64,000 nt of DNA, taken from positions 1,240,001 through 1,304,000 of the forward strand of contig NZ_CP113519.1 in assembly GCF_026723825.1 (NCBI RefSeq), in the 5' to 3' direction. The translations under genes were made by a program, and so were the position numbers. Below are positions 1-9,266 of the stretch, in pieces. The stretch's first letter is position 1; every line of letters begins with the position of its first letter. Under the pieces are notes generated by a model. It had not been told where the DNA came from. It was given only the letters and a program-made list of their open reading frames with translations, and made no database searches. Source of the stretch: Pseudomonas sp. GOM7. GTDB taxonomy: Bacteria > Pseudomonadota > Gammaproteobacteria > Pseudomonadales > Pseudomonadaceae.

Positions 1-17
1 GCGGGGCGGTAGGCAAC

Positions 18-674
18 TTAGAAGCTCATTTCCGGCACATGCTCCGGGACGATCAGCTTGCCGGCGGTCTTGGCGACGATCTCCTCTACGCTTACGCCCG
101 GCGCGCGTTCGCGCAGGATGAAGGCGTTGTTCTCGATCTCCAGATAAGCCAGGTCGGTCAGCACCTTGCGGATGCAGCCGCAGCCGGTCAGCGGCAGGCT
201 GCAATGCTCCAGCAGCTTGGATTCGCCGTCTTTCGAGGCGTGGGTCATGGTGACGATGATGTTGTCGGCACCGGCCACCAGATCCATGGCGCCGCCCATG
301 CCCTTGACCAGCTTGCCGGGGATCATCCAGGAAGCGATGTTGCCGCGCACATCCACCTCGAAGGCGCCGAGCACGGTGAGGTCGACATGGCCGCCACGGA
401 TCATGGCGAAGGACTGCGACGAGTCGAAGATCGCCGCGCCCTTGATCGCGGTGACGGTCTGTTTGCCGGCGTTGATCATGTCGGCATCGACTTCTTCCTC
501 GGTAGGGAAGGCGCCCATGCCGAGCAGGCCGTTCTCCGACTGCAGCATCACCTGCATGCCCTCGGGTACGTAGTTGGCCACCAGGGTCGGGATGCCGATA
601 CCGAGGTTGACGTAGAAGCCGTCCTGCAGTTCGCGGGCGACGCGCTGGGCCATTTGTTCACGGGTCAGTGCCAT
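18..674 (-). CDS. dhcB: 3-oxoacid / dehydrocarnitine CoA-transferase, subunit B
   Basis: This 218-residue protein is the beta subunit of a class I CoA-transferase, which moves CoA between an acyl-CoA and a 3-oxoacid such as acetoacetate or dehydrocarnitine through a glutamyl-CoA intermediate. The SENG motif near residue 46 carries the family's catalytic glutamate. The GGAMD segment and full family length are also seen. It lies 11 bases downstream of the alpha subunit, so the two form an operon running off the left edge of the window. The dhcAB name rests on the layout (divergent LysR gene, as I recall for carnitine catabolism in P. aeruginosa). ScoAB or AtoDA acetoacetate:succinyl-CoA transferase is an equally fair reading from sequence alone. 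Confidence 0.88.
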   Translation of the reverse strand: MALTREQMAQRVARELQDGFYVNLGIGIPTLVANYVPEGMQVMLQSENGLLGMGAFPTEEEVDADMINAGKQTVTAIKGAAIFDSSQSFAMIRGGHVDLTVLGAFEVDVRGNIASWMIPGKLVKGMGGAMDLVAGADNIIVTMTHASKDGESKLLEHCSLPLTGCGCIRKVLTDLAYLEIENNAFILRERAPGVSVEEIVAKTAGKLIVPEHVPEMSF

Positions 675-685
675 TCCGGTTTCTC

Positions 686-1384
686 CTAGGCGCGCAGGAT
701 GCGTTTTTCGATGCGTTTCTCGAAGCTGCCGCAGATCAGCCGGTCGACGTAGATGCCCGGGGTGTGAATCTGCGTGGGGTCGAGTTCACCGGGCTCGACG
801 ATCTCTTCGACCTCGACCACGGTGATGCGCCCGGCAGTAGCGACCACCGGGTTGAAGTTCTGCGCGGTGTGGCGGTAGACCACGTTGCCGAAGTGGTCGG
901 CCTTCCAGCCTTTGACGATGGCGAAGTCGCCGGTGATGGCCGGTTCGAGGATGTAGTGGCGGCCATTGATCTCGCGCGCCTCCTTGCCTTCGGCAACCGG
1001 GGTGCCGTAGCCGGTGGCGGTGAAGAAGGCGGGGATGCCGGCACCGCCCGCGCGCAGCTTCTCGGCCAGGGTGCCTTGCGGGGTGAGTTCGACCTCTAGT
1101 TCGCCGGAGAGCAGTTGCTGCTCGAACAGGGCGTTCTCGCCGACGTAGGAGGCAATCATCTTGCGGATCTGCCGGTCTTCCAGCAGCACGCCGAGGCCGA
1201 AACCGTCGACGCCGCAGTTGTTGGACACCACGGTCAGGTCGCGCACGCCACGGCGGCGGATCTCATTGATCAGGTTCTCGGGGATGCCGCACAGGCCGAA
1301 ACCGCCGGCCAGCACGGTCATGCCGTCCTGCAGGCCGTCCAGGGCTTCTGCGTAGCTGCCGACGCGTTTGTCGAGTCCGCTCAT
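686..1384 (-). CDS. dhcA: 3-oxoacid / dehydrocarnitine CoA-transferase, subunit A
   Basis: This 232-residue alpha subunit pairs with the downstream beta subunit to form the active CoA-transferase. The glycine-rich stretch [12 protein letters not shown] near residue 30 is the CoA-binding signature of the alpha subunits. I chose the ATG at 1384 because it follows an AGAGG ribosome site and gives the usual family length. An in-frame start at 1423 would add 13 residues with no family character. The gene is divergent from a LysR regulator across about 105 bases, so that regulator probably controls the pair. Known class: cytosolic ketone-body or dehydrocarnitine activation. The exact substrate is inferred only from gene order. 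Confidence 0.87.
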   Translation of the reverse strand: MSGLDKRVGSYAEALDGLQDGMTVLAGGFGLCGIPENLINEIRRRGVRDLTVVSNNCGVDGFGLGVLLEDRQIRKMIASYVGENALFEQQLLSGELEVELTPQGTLAEKLRAGGAGIPAFFTATGYGTPVAEGKEAREINGRHYILEPAITGDFAIVKGWKADHFGNVVYRHTAQNFNPVVATAGRITVVEVEEIVEPGELDPTQIHTPGIYVDRLICGSFEKRIEKRILRA

Positions 1385-1489
1385 TCGAGGCTGCCTCTTT
1401 GTTGTTATCGGGTGTGAGGCCAAGCTTCTGCGCTGTGAGCTTATTTGTTAAGTTTGTTTTTCCTCTTGATTGATCAGGTAAATAAATCA

Positions 1490-2371
1490 ATGACCGTCAA
1501 GCAGCTACGCGCCTTTCTCGCCGTGGCGCAGAGCCTGAGCTTCGCCCAGGCCTGCGAACGGCTGCATCTGTCGCAGCCGGCGCTGAGCCTGGCGATCAAG
1601 AACCTGGAGCAAGCGCTCGGTGGCCAGTTGCTGGTGCGCACCACCCGCAGCGTGGCGCTGACCCCCGAGGGCGAGACGCTGCTGCCGATTGCCGTGCGCC
1701 TGCTGGCCGACTGGGACAACGCCGAGGATCTGCTGCGCCAGCACTTCACCCTGCAGTTGGGCAAGGTAGCGGTGGCGGCCATGCCGTCGTTCGCCGGCAA
1801 CCGTCTGCCGGCGGCGCTGCGCGCCTTTCGCGACGCCTACCCACGGGTCAATGTGGCGGTGCATGACGTGATCAACGAACAGGTGATGGAAATGGTGCGT
1901 GACGGTCGCGTCGAGCTGGGCATTGCCTTCGAGCCGGCGACCCTAGACGGGCTGCAATTCACACCGTTGTACGAGGACCGTTTCGTCGCCGTGGTGCCGG
2001 CTGCCAGTAACCTGGCTGAATACACAGCGCTGACCTGGGCGCAGTTGCTAGAGCAGCCCTTCATCACCCTGCAGCGGCCATCGGCGGTGCGCCTGCTACT
2101 GGAAGACAGCGTGATCGCCCGTCACGGCAAGCTGCCGGTGGCCTTCGAGAGCCATCAGTTGGTCACGGTCGGGCGCATGGTCGCCGAAGGCCTGGGCGTC
2201 AGCGCCGTGCCGCAACTGTGCCGGCAGCAGATGGAAGACCTCGGCGCGCGCTGCCTGCCGCTGAGCGAGCCGCAGGTGTCGCGTCGCGTCGGCCTGTTGC
2301 ACCAGGCCGGGCGCCAGCTATCCAGTGCCGCGCAGGCCTTGAGCGAGGTGCTGTTGCGCCAGGCTCAGTAG
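1490..2371 (+). CDS. LysR-family transcriptional regulator, divergent from the CoA-transferase
   Basis: A 293-residue LysR regulator. Residues 1-60 form the winged helix-turn-helix (TVKQLRAFLAVAQ, then LSQPALSLAIKNLE), followed by a periplasmic-binding-protein-like effector domain. The ATG at 1490 gives the canonical LysR amino terminus; the longer frame from 1445 adds a hydrophobic leader unlike the family. It is divergent from the CoA-transferase genes, the standard layout for a LysR regulator of its neighbour. The AT-rich spacer (1385-1489) would hold both promoters and the T-N11-A operator. The closest functional match by context is DhcR, but that is inference. Its last 7 bases overlap the end of the convergent kinase gene. 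Confidence 0.85.
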   Translation: MTVKQLRAFLAVAQSLSFAQACERLHLSQPALSLAIKNLEQALGGQLLVRTTRSVALTPEGETLLPIAVRLLADWDNAEDLLRQHFTLQLGKVAVAAMPSFAGNRLPAALRAFRDAYPRVNVAVHDVINEQVMEMVRDGRVELGIAFEPATLDGLQFTPLYEDRFVAVVPAASNLAEYTALTWAQLLEQPFITLQRPSAVRLLLEDSVIARHGKLPVAFESHQLVTVGRMVAEGLGVSAVPQLCRQQMEDLGARCLPLSEPQVSRRVGLLHQAGRQLSSAAQALSEVLLRQAQ

Positions 2372-3342
2372 AGGCGTAGCCGTCCTTCCAGGTAGGCCTC
2401 GCACAGCGGCAGGCAGCGGCTGGCCCAGTCCGACCCCAGCTCCTGCACGGTGCGGGTTTCGGCGTGGGTGCCGGTCCAGGCCAGCAGTTGCAGGCGGCGC
2501 TGCACGACGAAAGCCGGAATCATCGCCAGCTCGGCGTCGCTCAGGCCGTGCTCGCGGGTGTAGCCCTGCAGCCAGTGGCTGACCCAGCGCGGCACGTCTG
2601 GATGATCCTCGTGAAAGCTCAGGGCCGAGGCGAGGTCGTGCAGGTACCAACCGAAGCCGCAGTCGTCAAAGTCGATCACCCGCGTGCGCTCGCCCTGCAC
2701 CAGCAGGTTGGCCAGGCGCAGGTCGGCGTGGATCAGGCCGAAGCGTTCGCTGCTCTGGCCATAGGCGGCCAGCTCCTCGGCCAGGCGCAGTAGCGTGGCC
2801 TCGATCAGTGGCTGCTGCGCCGCGCTCAGGTTGGGCGCCTGGCGCCAGTCGCCCCAGTGCCCATCGGCGCCGAGCATGCTGGCGTGATCCCAGCACAGGC
2901 GCTCGAAGCCGGCTGGCAAAGGCCAGTCGCGCGCCTGGCGATGCAGGCGGGCGTTGATCGCGCCCAGGCGCTCGAAGGAGGCCAGCAGATCCTGCCGGGG
3001 ATCCGGTTCCGTGCCGTCGATCCACTCGAACAGTACGGCATGGCGTTCCTGGCCGGCCAGTTCGAGTTGCTGTAGGCATTCGCCATCCAGGCCGGGCAGG
3101 GCCTTGGGCACCTCCACACCCGATGCGCGCAGGGCATCGAGCCAGTGCAGTTCGCTGCGGATCGCCTGGGCGCTGTGGTAGGCCGGGCGGTGCAGGCGCA
3201 GCACATGACGCACGCCTACGCCGTGCACGGCGTAGGTGGCGTTCTCCGACAGGCAGAGCAACTGCAGACGGCCCCGGCATGACGCGGGGTAACGCGCGAG
3301 CATGGCCTGGGCTAGCTGATCGACGGTGGCGGCCTGAAGCAT
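2365..3342 (-). CDS. Aminoglycoside-phosphotransferase-fold small-molecule kinase
   Basis: A 325-residue kinase of the APH/choline-kinase fold. The catalytic loop HADLRLANLL (HxDxxxxN pattern) and the metal-binding VIDFDDCG motif are clear, so it should be active. The ATG at 3342 follows an AGGAG site. An in-frame extension to 3477 has no family character. The gene is divergent from an SDR gene and a class III aminotransferase-like gene. In animals, hydroxylysine kinase (same fold) phosphorylates hydroxylysine and a class III aminotransferase-like phospho-lyase then eliminates phosphate and ammonia. I infer an analogous pair here acting on an amino alcohol such as ethanolamine or hydroxylysine. 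Homoserine or an aminoglycoside as substrate cannot be excluded. Confidence 0.8.
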   Translation of the reverse strand: MLQAATVDQLAQAMLARYPASCRGRLQLLCLSENATYAVHGVGVRHVLRLHRPAYHSAQAIRSELHWLDALRASGVEVPKALPGLDGECLQQLELAGQERHAVLFEWIDGTEPDPRQDLLASFERLGAINARLHRQARDWPLPAGFERLCWDHASMLGADGHWGDWRQAPNLSAAQQPLIEATLLRLAEELAAYGQSSERFGLIHADLRLANLLVQGERTRVIDFDDCGFGWYLHDLASALSFHEDHPDVPRWVSHWLQGYTREHGLSDAELAMIPAFVVQRRLQLLAWTGTHAETRTVQELGSDWASRCLPLCEAYLEGRLRLY

Positions 3343-3555
3343 GGCGGGCGCTCCTGATGACTGACGATGAGGCCAGCATCGCCATGGCTCGCTCTGGCGG
3401 CTTGACCGTGCCTGGCGAAAACTTGACCGCTCGGCACAGACAGCGCCCCGGCAGGGGTGGATTTGATCGCTCGCCACGCAACTTGTGCTCTGCGGTCAAG
3501 TGTTCGGCGCGGGGCAGGGCGAGGATGGCGTCATCCATTCGATAAGGAGCCCTCC

Positions 3556-4329
3556 ATGTTCACTTCCCTGCAAGGCAAGCGTGTACTGGTTACCGGCGGC
3601 AGTGCCGGCATTGGCCTGGGAATCGTTCGCGGCTTCGCCCGCGAAGGCGCACGCGTGGCGCTCAGCGCACGCAATGGCGAACGGCTCGCCGCCTGCGTCG
3701 AGGCCTTGCGCGAGGAGGGGCTGGACGTGCAGGGCTTCGTCGCCGACGTGGCCAGTGTCGCGTCGGTGCGTGGCCTGGTCGATGAGGTGGCGCAGGCCTT
3801 CGGCGGCCTCGATGTGCTGTGCTGCAATGCCGGGATCTTCCCCTCCGGCAGCCTCGACGAACTGAGCGAGGCGGACTGGGATCAGGTGCTGGCGACCAAT
3901 GCCAAGGGTTCCTTCCTCTGCGTGCAGGCGGCGTTGCCTTATCTGCGCCAGGCCGAGTACGGGCGGGTGATCCTCACCTCGTCGATCACCGGGCCGGTCA
4001 CCGGTTTTCCCGGCTGGGCCCATTACGGCGCGAGCAAGGCGGCGCAATTGGGCTTCATGCGCACCGCAGCCATCGAGCTGGCGCGCGACGGCATCACCAT
4101 CAACGCCGTGCTGCCCGGCAACGTGCTCACCGAAGGGCTGCAGGAGATGGGCGCGGACTATGTGGCGAGCATGGCCGCCTCTGTGCCGCTGCGGCGCCTC
4201 GGCAGCGTCGATGACATCGCCGCTGGCGCGCTGTTCTTCGCCTCGCGCGAGGCGGGCTACATCACCGGGCAGAGCCTGATCATCGACGGTGGCCAGATCC
4301 TGCCCGAGTCGTTGCAGGCGCTGGGCTGA
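3556..4329 (+). CDS. Short-chain dehydrogenase/reductase
   Basis: A classical SDR of 257 residues. The Rossmann motif TGGSAGIG is near residue 13, NAG near residue 89, and the catalytic tyrosine and lysine lie in YGASKAAQ near residue 157. The ending, with YITGQSLIIDGGQ, is typical of the FabG-like subgroup. The start at 3556 follows AAGGAG. It is 14 bases upstream of the aminotransferase-like gene, so the two are co-transcribed. In a phospho-lyase pathway it could oxidise or reduce the aldehyde or alcohol partner. The substrate is not deducible. Confidence 0.85.
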   Translation: MFTSLQGKRVLVTGGSAGIGLGIVRGFAREGARVALSARNGERLAACVEALREEGLDVQGFVADVASVASVRGLVDEVAQAFGGLDVLCCNAGIFPSGSLDELSEADWDQVLATNAKGSFLCVQAALPYLRQAEYGRVILTSSITGPVTGFPGWAHYGASKAAQLGFMRTAAIELARDGITINAVLPGNVLTEGLQEMGADYVASMAASVPLRRLGSVDDIAAGALFFASREAGYITGQSLIIDGGQILPESLQALG

Positions 4330-4343
4330 GACGGAGGCGCAGG

Positions 4344-5654
4344 ATGCTCAAGGTCAATGCCTTCGAGAGTGAACAGATCGCCACTCTGGATGCTGCGCGC
4401 CAGCGCCTGGTGGAGCGGCGACAACGCCTGCTGGGGCCGGCTTACCAGTTGTTCTACGATCAGCCGCTGCATCTGGTGCGCGGGCGGGGCGCCGAGGTGT
4501 TCGACAGCGTCGGTCGCGCCTACCTGGATCTGTACAACAACGTCCCCTCGGTGGGGCATTGCCACCCGCACGTAGTGGCGGCCATGGCCAGCCAGGCGGG
4601 GGAGCTGAACATCCACACCCGCTATCTGCACGATGGCATCCTCGACTATGCCGAGCGCTTGCTGGCAACCCTGCCGGAGATGCCCGCGCACGTGATGTTC
4701 ACCTGCACCGGCAGCGAGGCCAACGACCTGGCGCTGCGCATCGCTCGCGACCATAGCGGCGGTACGGGGGTGATCGTCACCCGCTACGCCTACCACGGCA
4801 TTACCACGGCCATTGCCGAGCTGTCGCCGTCGATGGGCGAGTACGTGCCGCTGGCCGGCGACGCACGCCTGGTCGATGCGCCGCTGCACCGGCCACAGCA
4901 GCCCGAGCAGGTGGGCGCGCAGTTCGCCGCGCAGGTGCGCGCGGCACTGGCGGACATGCGCCGGCACGGCATTCGCCCGGCGGCTCTGCTGGTCGATACC
5001 CTGTTCACCAGCGACGGCGTGTTTGCCGATCCGCCGGGCTTTCTCGCCGAGGCGGCGGCCGCTGTGCGCGAGGCGGGCGGGCTGTTTATCGCCGATGAAG
5101 TGCAGCCCGGCTTCGGCCGCACCGGCAGCCACTTCTGGGGCTTTCAGCGGCATGGCCTGGTGCCGGATCTGGTGACCCTGGGCAAGCCGATGGGCAACGG
5201 TCACCCGCTGGCCGGGGTGATCTGCCAGCCGCATCTGGTCGAGCGCTTCGGCCAGTGTGCGGCCTACTTCAATACCTTCGGTGGCAACCCGGTGGCGGCG
5301 GCGGTGGGCCTGGCGGTGCTGGAGGTGATCGAGGCGGAAGGCTTGCAGGCCAATGCGGCGCGGGTCGGGGCGTTGCTCCAGGCCGGGCTTGGCAGCCTCG
5401 CCGCGCGTTATCCGCAGCTCGGCGAGGTGCGCGGCGCTGGTCTGTTCATCGGTGTCGATGTGCTCGATGACGAGGGGCGCGCCGATACTCGTGGCGCGCG
5501 GCGGCTGGTCAACGCCCTGCGTGACGAAGGCGTGCTGATCGGCGCTTCCGGGCCCGCCAGCAACGTGCTCAAGATCCGCCCGCCACTGTGCCTGAGCGCC
5601 GCTCAGGGCGAACGTTTCCTGGAAGCACTGGACGCCGTTCTCGCCCGAAGTTAG
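4344..5654 (+). CDS. Class III aminotransferase-fold enzyme, AGXT2-like (candidate phospho-lyase)
   Basis: This 436-residue PLP enzyme has the class III signatures: [11 protein letters not shown] near residue 121, the cofactor aspartate in [14 protein letters not shown] near residue 251, and the Schiff-base lysine in [15 protein letters not shown] near residue 278. The KPMGNGHP form, and the lack of a clear amino-acceptor motif, recall AGXT2L-type phospho-lyases, which eliminate phosphate and ammonia from phosphoethanolamine or phosphohydroxylysine. The divergent APH-fold kinase supports that reading (inference). An ordinary transaminase role remains possible. It ends one base before the convergent AraC gene. 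Confidence 0.82.
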   Translation: MLKVNAFESEQIATLDAARQRLVERRQRLLGPAYQLFYDQPLHLVRGRGAEVFDSVGRAYLDLYNNVPSVGHCHPHVVAAMASQAGELNIHTRYLHDGILDYAERLLATLPEMPAHVMFTCTGSEANDLALRIARDHSGGTGVIVTRYAYHGITTAIAELSPSMGEYVPLAGDARLVDAPLHRPQQPEQVGAQFAAQVRAALADMRRHGIRPAALLVDTLFTSDGVFADPPGFLAEAAAAVREAGGLFIADEVQPGFGRTGSHFWGFQRHGLVPDLVTLGKPMGNGHPLAGVICQPHLVERFGQCAAYFNTFGGNPVAAAVGLAVLEVIEAEGLQANAARVGALLQAGLGSLAARYPQLGEVRGAGLFIGVDVLDDEGRADTRGARRLVNALRDEGVLIGASGPASNVLKIRPPLCLSAAQGERFLEALDAVLARS

Positions 5655-5655
5655 C

Positions 5656-6702
5656 TCAGTGTCCTGAATGGCGCGCCTGCTGCCACTGCCGTGGGCTGAG
5701 CCCATGCCAGCGGCGAAAGGCGCGGGAAAAGGCGCTCAGCTCGGAATAGCCGAGCAGGGCGGTGATCTCGGCCAGGGCGACACCCTGTTCCAGGTGCAGG
5801 CTGGCCAGCTCGCGGCGGGTCTGGTCGAGCAGGGTCGAGAAGTTCAGGCCTTCATCGTTGAGGCGACGTTGCAGCGTCCAGCTAGGCAGGCGCAGGCCGT
5901 CGGCCAGTTTCTCCAGGCTGGGTTCGCCGCTTTCCAGCAACAGACGAATCTGCCGCCTGGCCTCGTCCATCAGGCCGTGACGGGGTGCGCCTTCGACCGT
6001 ACTGCTGGCAAGTTGGCGCAGGTTGTCGAACATCAGCGCCAGCAGGCGGGCGTCGCGCCCCGGCATCGGCTGCTCCAGCACGCTGCGCTGGAACACCAGG
6101 GCATTGCTCGGTTGATCGAAGAAGGCCGGTGCATCGAAGGCCTTGCAGTGCTCGTACCAGGCCTCCGGGCGGGCGTGCTCGAAGTGCACCTGCTCCGGTG
6201 CCCAGCGCGTGCCGAGGGCGTGGCGCATCAGGTTGAAGAACATGCCCAGCGACAGCTCGGCATCCTGGCGTTTGTGCAGGATGCTGCCGTGCTGCACCTG
6301 ATAGTCCAGCCGGCACAGCGGGCCTTGCTCGTCGAGCCTGAGCAGGCTGCCCTGCTGGTGGTAGGGAAAGGCCCGTACCACGTTGCGCAGGGCGTCGCCG
6401 AGGGTGGCCGAACTCATGCCGATGTAGCCGAGCAGGCCGAGGGCATCGGGCTTGAACTGGCGCCCATAGCGCAGGCCGAAGTGCGCGTCGTGCGTCTGCC
6501 GTGCGGCCTCCTCGAACACTGCGCAATACTGGTGCAGATCGAGGCTCAGGGTCGGCTGGCTGAGGCATTCGGGGTCGATGCCGGCGCGCCCGAGAATACG
6601 ATCCGGGTCACCCCCGGATTGCTGGATGAACGCCACCAGGCCCGTGGCTGCCGAGGCCAGAACGCCGACTCGGTAAGACCTGTCCGTTGCTGTGTAGGGC
6701 AC
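5656..6702 (-). CDS. AraC-family transcriptional regulator (OruR/MmsR-like architecture)
   Basis: A 348-residue regulator with an arabinose-binding-like amino-terminal domain and a carboxy-terminal AraC double helix-turn-helix (LADGLRLPSWTLQRRL, then ITALLGYSELSAFSRAFRRWHGLSPRQW). The open frame runs unbroken to 7665 but is not family-like upstream. I propose the GTG at 6702, which has GGAG eight bases before it and restores normal length. It lies downstream of the monooxygenase-SDR operon on the same strand, 146 bases after the SDR. A related AraC gene flanks the operon on the other side, so either or both may regulate it. Confidence 0.82.
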   Translation of the reverse strand: MPYTATDRSYRVGVLASAATGLVAFIQQSGGDPDRILGRAGIDPECLSQPTLSLDLHQYCAVFEEAARQTHDAHFGLRYGRQFKPDALGLLGYIGMSSATLGDALRNVVRAFPYHQQGSLLRLDEQGPLCRLDYQVQHGSILHKRQDAELSLGMFFNLMRHALGTRWAPEQVHFEHARPEAWYEHCKAFDAPAFFDQPSNALVFQRSVLEQPMPGRDARLLALMFDNLRQLASSTVEGAPRHGLMDEARRQIRLLLESGEPSLEKLADGLRLPSWTLQRRLNDEGLNFSTLLDQTRRELASLHLEQGVALAEITALLGYSELSAFSRAFRRWHGLSPRQWQQARHSGH

Positions 6703-6848
6703 CTTGATGCTCCGTTGGAACGCAGGTCTTTCACGGCATTCAAGAAGCGTTCCACGCACCAGCCAGCGCGTTGCGGCGTCTTCGACTGGCCGACAGCGGG
6801 CTGTAGAGGCCGAAGCAGGTAAACACCATCCCTGGCAAAACCCAGGCG

Positions 6849-7712
6849 TCAGTCGATGGCCTCGCCGATAAGCTGCCACTTGCCGTCCTTGCGCTCTGCC
6901 AGGCCGCGCGCCTCCAGGCCTTGCAGATAGCGCTGCAGACCACGCTCGCCACGGCTCTGAAACAACGGCAGCAGGCGCGGCAGCAGGTTGGGGAAGAGCA
7001 TCACCAGCTTGGTCAGCCACAGTTCGCTGCGTTTCGGCGCACTCTCCAGGCTCGGCTTGTCGAGCATGCGCAGGATGTTGCTGGCCACCGCTTGCGGCGC
7101 TTGCGGCGGATCCATGAACTGCAGGGCATTGCCACCATCGATGGCTTCCTGGCGCAGCATGGGCGTGTCGGTGGCCGAGGGCAGCACGCAGCACACCTTG
7201 ATGCCACGCGGCGCCAGCTCCAGGGCCAACGACAGCATGGCGCCACGCAGGCCGAACTTGCTGGCACTGTAGATGGGACTTTCGGCGGTGGGGAAGATAC
7301 CCGCGATCGACACGGTGCTGACCACCCGCGCATTGCGTGAGGCTTCCAGCAGGCCGACCGCCTGGCGCGTCAGCAGCAACGGAGCCAGCAGGTTGATCTC
7401 CAGTTCGCGGCGGATGCTGGCATGACTGCGCGTGGCGAAGGGCTCGACATGGACGATGGCGGCGTTGTTGATCAGGGCATCGAGGCGGCCGAAGCGTTCG
7501 CCGATGAAGCTGATCAACGCCTCCACCTGCTGCTCGTCGGTGAGGTCGAGGGGGAAGGGCGTGGCCCGTTCGCCAAGGCTGGCGCATAGGCTTTGCAGGC
7601 GTGCGGCATCGCGATCGGCCAGGATCAACTGCACGTCGCGCTGGATCAATTGCCGGCACAGGCACTGGCCGATGCCACCTGCCGCGCCAGTGATGAGGAT
7701 GACGTCGCTCAT
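6849..7712 (-). CDS. Short-chain dehydrogenase/reductase
   Basis: A 287-residue SDR with TGAAGGIG at residues 8-15, NNAA near residue 86 and the active-site YSASKFG near residue 150. The extra carboxy-terminal 60 residues are hydrophobic and basic (LVMLFPNLLPRLLPLF), as in membrane-associated SDRs of lipid or steroid metabolism. It follows the flavin monooxygenase by 12 bases and is probably co-transcribed. A dehydrogenase feeding a ketone to a Baeyer-Villiger-type monooxygenase is a common pairing, so this enzyme may oxidise an alcohol to the ketone. That role is inferred from adjacency only. Confidence 0.83.
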   Translation of the reverse strand: MSDVILITGAAGGIGQCLCRQLIQRDVQLILADRDAARLQSLCASLGERATPFPLDLTDEQQVEALISFIGERFGRLDALINNAAIVHVEPFATRSHASIRRELEINLLAPLLLTRQAVGLLEASRNARVVSTVSIAGIFPTAESPIYSASKFGLRGAMLSLALELAPRGIKVCCVLPSATDTPMLRQEAIDGGNALQFMDPPQAPQAVASNILRMLDKPSLESAPKRSELWLTKLVMLFPNLLPRLLPLFQSRGERGLQRYLQGLEARGLAERKDGKWQLIGEAID

Positions 7713-7724
7713 GGGGATTCTCGC

Positions 7725-9113
7725 TCAGGAGGCTCGTGACAGGGTGACGGCAACATAGCCAGGTTGCTGGCGCACGGGGGCGAAGTAGCCTTCGCTCAGG
7801 TCGCTCCAGTTCATGCGGTGGCGCAGCCGCTGCATATGCTTCTTCAGCGCGTGGACTTCCAGGTACACCTCGTGGCGCTGCGATTTGACGAACTGGATGC
7901 CGCCGGACAGATCGGGCTCGTCATGCTGAATCAGCTCCTCGAACTCCCGGGCCATGAGCGGGCGCTGAAGCTGGTCGGCCAGGTAGCAGGCGATCAGATG
8001 GGCCTCGTTGTCGAACAGCTTGTAGGCGCTGGAGTTGGTTTCCAGATAACCGATGCCGAACAGGTTATGGTGCTGCCGGCTGAAGATGGAGAGGTACATC
8101 TGCGGGCGCCCGCCTTTCCACTCGAAGTAGTCGGTGGCGTAGCGGCAGCTCCATTTGTAGCCGGTGGCGTAGAGCACCAGGTCGAGGGTTTCGCGGCTGC
8201 CATCCTTGAACACCACCTGGTCGCCTTCGTAGTGGGAGACGTCCGGGCGCACCTGGATATCGCCATGCTGCAGATGATGCAGCAACTGGCTGTTGAGCAG
8301 CGGGTGGCTCTCGAACAGCTTGTGATCCGGCTTGGGCAGGCCGAAGCGGGTGAGGTTGCCGTTGACCAGGCGCAGGATGCCGCCGAACAGCAGGCGCGTC
8401 AGCCACATCGGCAACTGCGGGCCTTTCTCACCGACTTCATCCGCCGGCAGGCCGAAGATGTGCTTGGGAATGAAGTGGTAGCCCCGGCGCAGGCTGATCA
8501 AGGCCTTGTCGGCGTTGGCGGCGGCGTCGCAGGCGATGTCGGCCCCGGAGTTGCCCGCGCCGATGATCATGACCCGCTTGCCCTTGAATTCCTCGGGGCG
8601 GCGGTAGGTCACCGAGTGGCGAATCTCGCCGCTGAAATGGCCCTTGATTTCCGGCATGTTCGGATCCCAGTTGCAGCCGGTGGCGCACACCAGTGCGCGG
8701 TAGCGACGGCGTTCGCCATTGCTCAGGGTGACGATCCAGCGGCCGTCCTCATCCTTGTCCACGCGCTCCACTGCAGTGTTGAAACGCACCTTGTCGTAGA
8801 GGCCGAAGGCCAGGGCGAAGGAGCGCAGATATTCGAGGATCTGCCGGTTGCTCGGGTAGTCCGGGAAGTGCTTGGGCATGGGGTAGTCGAGAAAGCCGGA
8901 GAGGTCGCGCGAGGAGATGAAATGCGCGGACTCGTACATCGGCGTGCCGGGGTTTTCCAGATCCCACACACCGCCGAAATCGCTGTGGCGCTCGAACTGC
9001 TGGTAATCCAGGCCCTGGCGCTTCAGGGCGCGGGCCATGCACAGGCCACCGGGGCCGCCGCCGATGATGCAGACGCTGTCGCCGCAATCCACATAAGGCA
9101 CGTCGTTAGGCAT
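7725..9113 (-). CDS. Flavin-containing monooxygenase (FMO/Baeyer-Villiger-type)
   Basis: A 462-residue NADPH- and FAD-dependent monooxygenase. The FAD motif IIGGGPGG is near residue 16, the fingerprint FSGEIRHSVTY (FxGxxxHxxxY) near residue 160 and the NADPH motif IIGAGNSG near residue 178. The tyrosine at the end of the fingerprint fits FMOs, whereas classical Baeyer-Villiger enzymes have tryptophan or proline there. The ATG at 9113 has a strong GGAGG site. The GTG at 9146 is a weaker alternative. It begins the operon continued by the SDR gene and is divergent from an AraC regulator. The substrate is unknown; a ketone, amine or sulfide is plausible. Confidence 0.85.
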   Translation of the reverse strand: MPNDVPYVDCGDSVCIIGGGPGGLCMARALKRQGLDYQQFERHSDFGGVWDLENPGTPMYESAHFISSRDLSGFLDYPMPKHFPDYPSNRQILEYLRSFALAFGLYDKVRFNTAVERVDKDEDGRWIVTLSNGERRRYRALVCATGCNWDPNMPEIKGHFSGEIRHSVTYRRPEEFKGKRVMIIGAGNSGADIACDAAANADKALISLRRGYHFIPKHIFGLPADEVGEKGPQLPMWLTRLLFGGILRLVNGNLTRFGLPKPDHKLFESHPLLNSQLLHHLQHGDIQVRPDVSHYEGDQVVFKDGSRETLDLVLYATGYKWSCRYATDYFEWKGGRPQMYLSIFSRQHHNLFGIGYLETNSSAYKLFDNEAHLIACYLADQLQRPLMAREFEELIQHDEPDLSGGIQFVKSQRHEVYLEVHALKKHMQRLRHRMNWSDLSEGYFAPVRQQPGYVAVTLSRAS

Positions 9114-9266
9114 GATCGCCTCCGTTATTGGAATCGTGGCGCTCACGTTATCCCCAGCCAGCCGCCTTGATCAGGTCGCTGACGGACAGCAAAGGGGGCC
9201 AGAACGGACAGCCTGATTGTCGTTTATCATCGGCCAGTCGCTCGACGTCACGAGGAACACATCGCC

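Noticed and set aside
4257..5705. 482-aa minus-strand frame opposite the aminotransferase-like gene
   Set aside because: Histidine- and glutamine-rich shadow typical of high-GC antisense frames; the plus strand has clear PLP motifs.
6703..7665. Upstream extension of the AraC gene at 5656-6702
   Set aside because: The extension is antisense-like sequence overlapping the SDR gene in another frame; a GTG with GGAG at 6702 gives normal AraC length.
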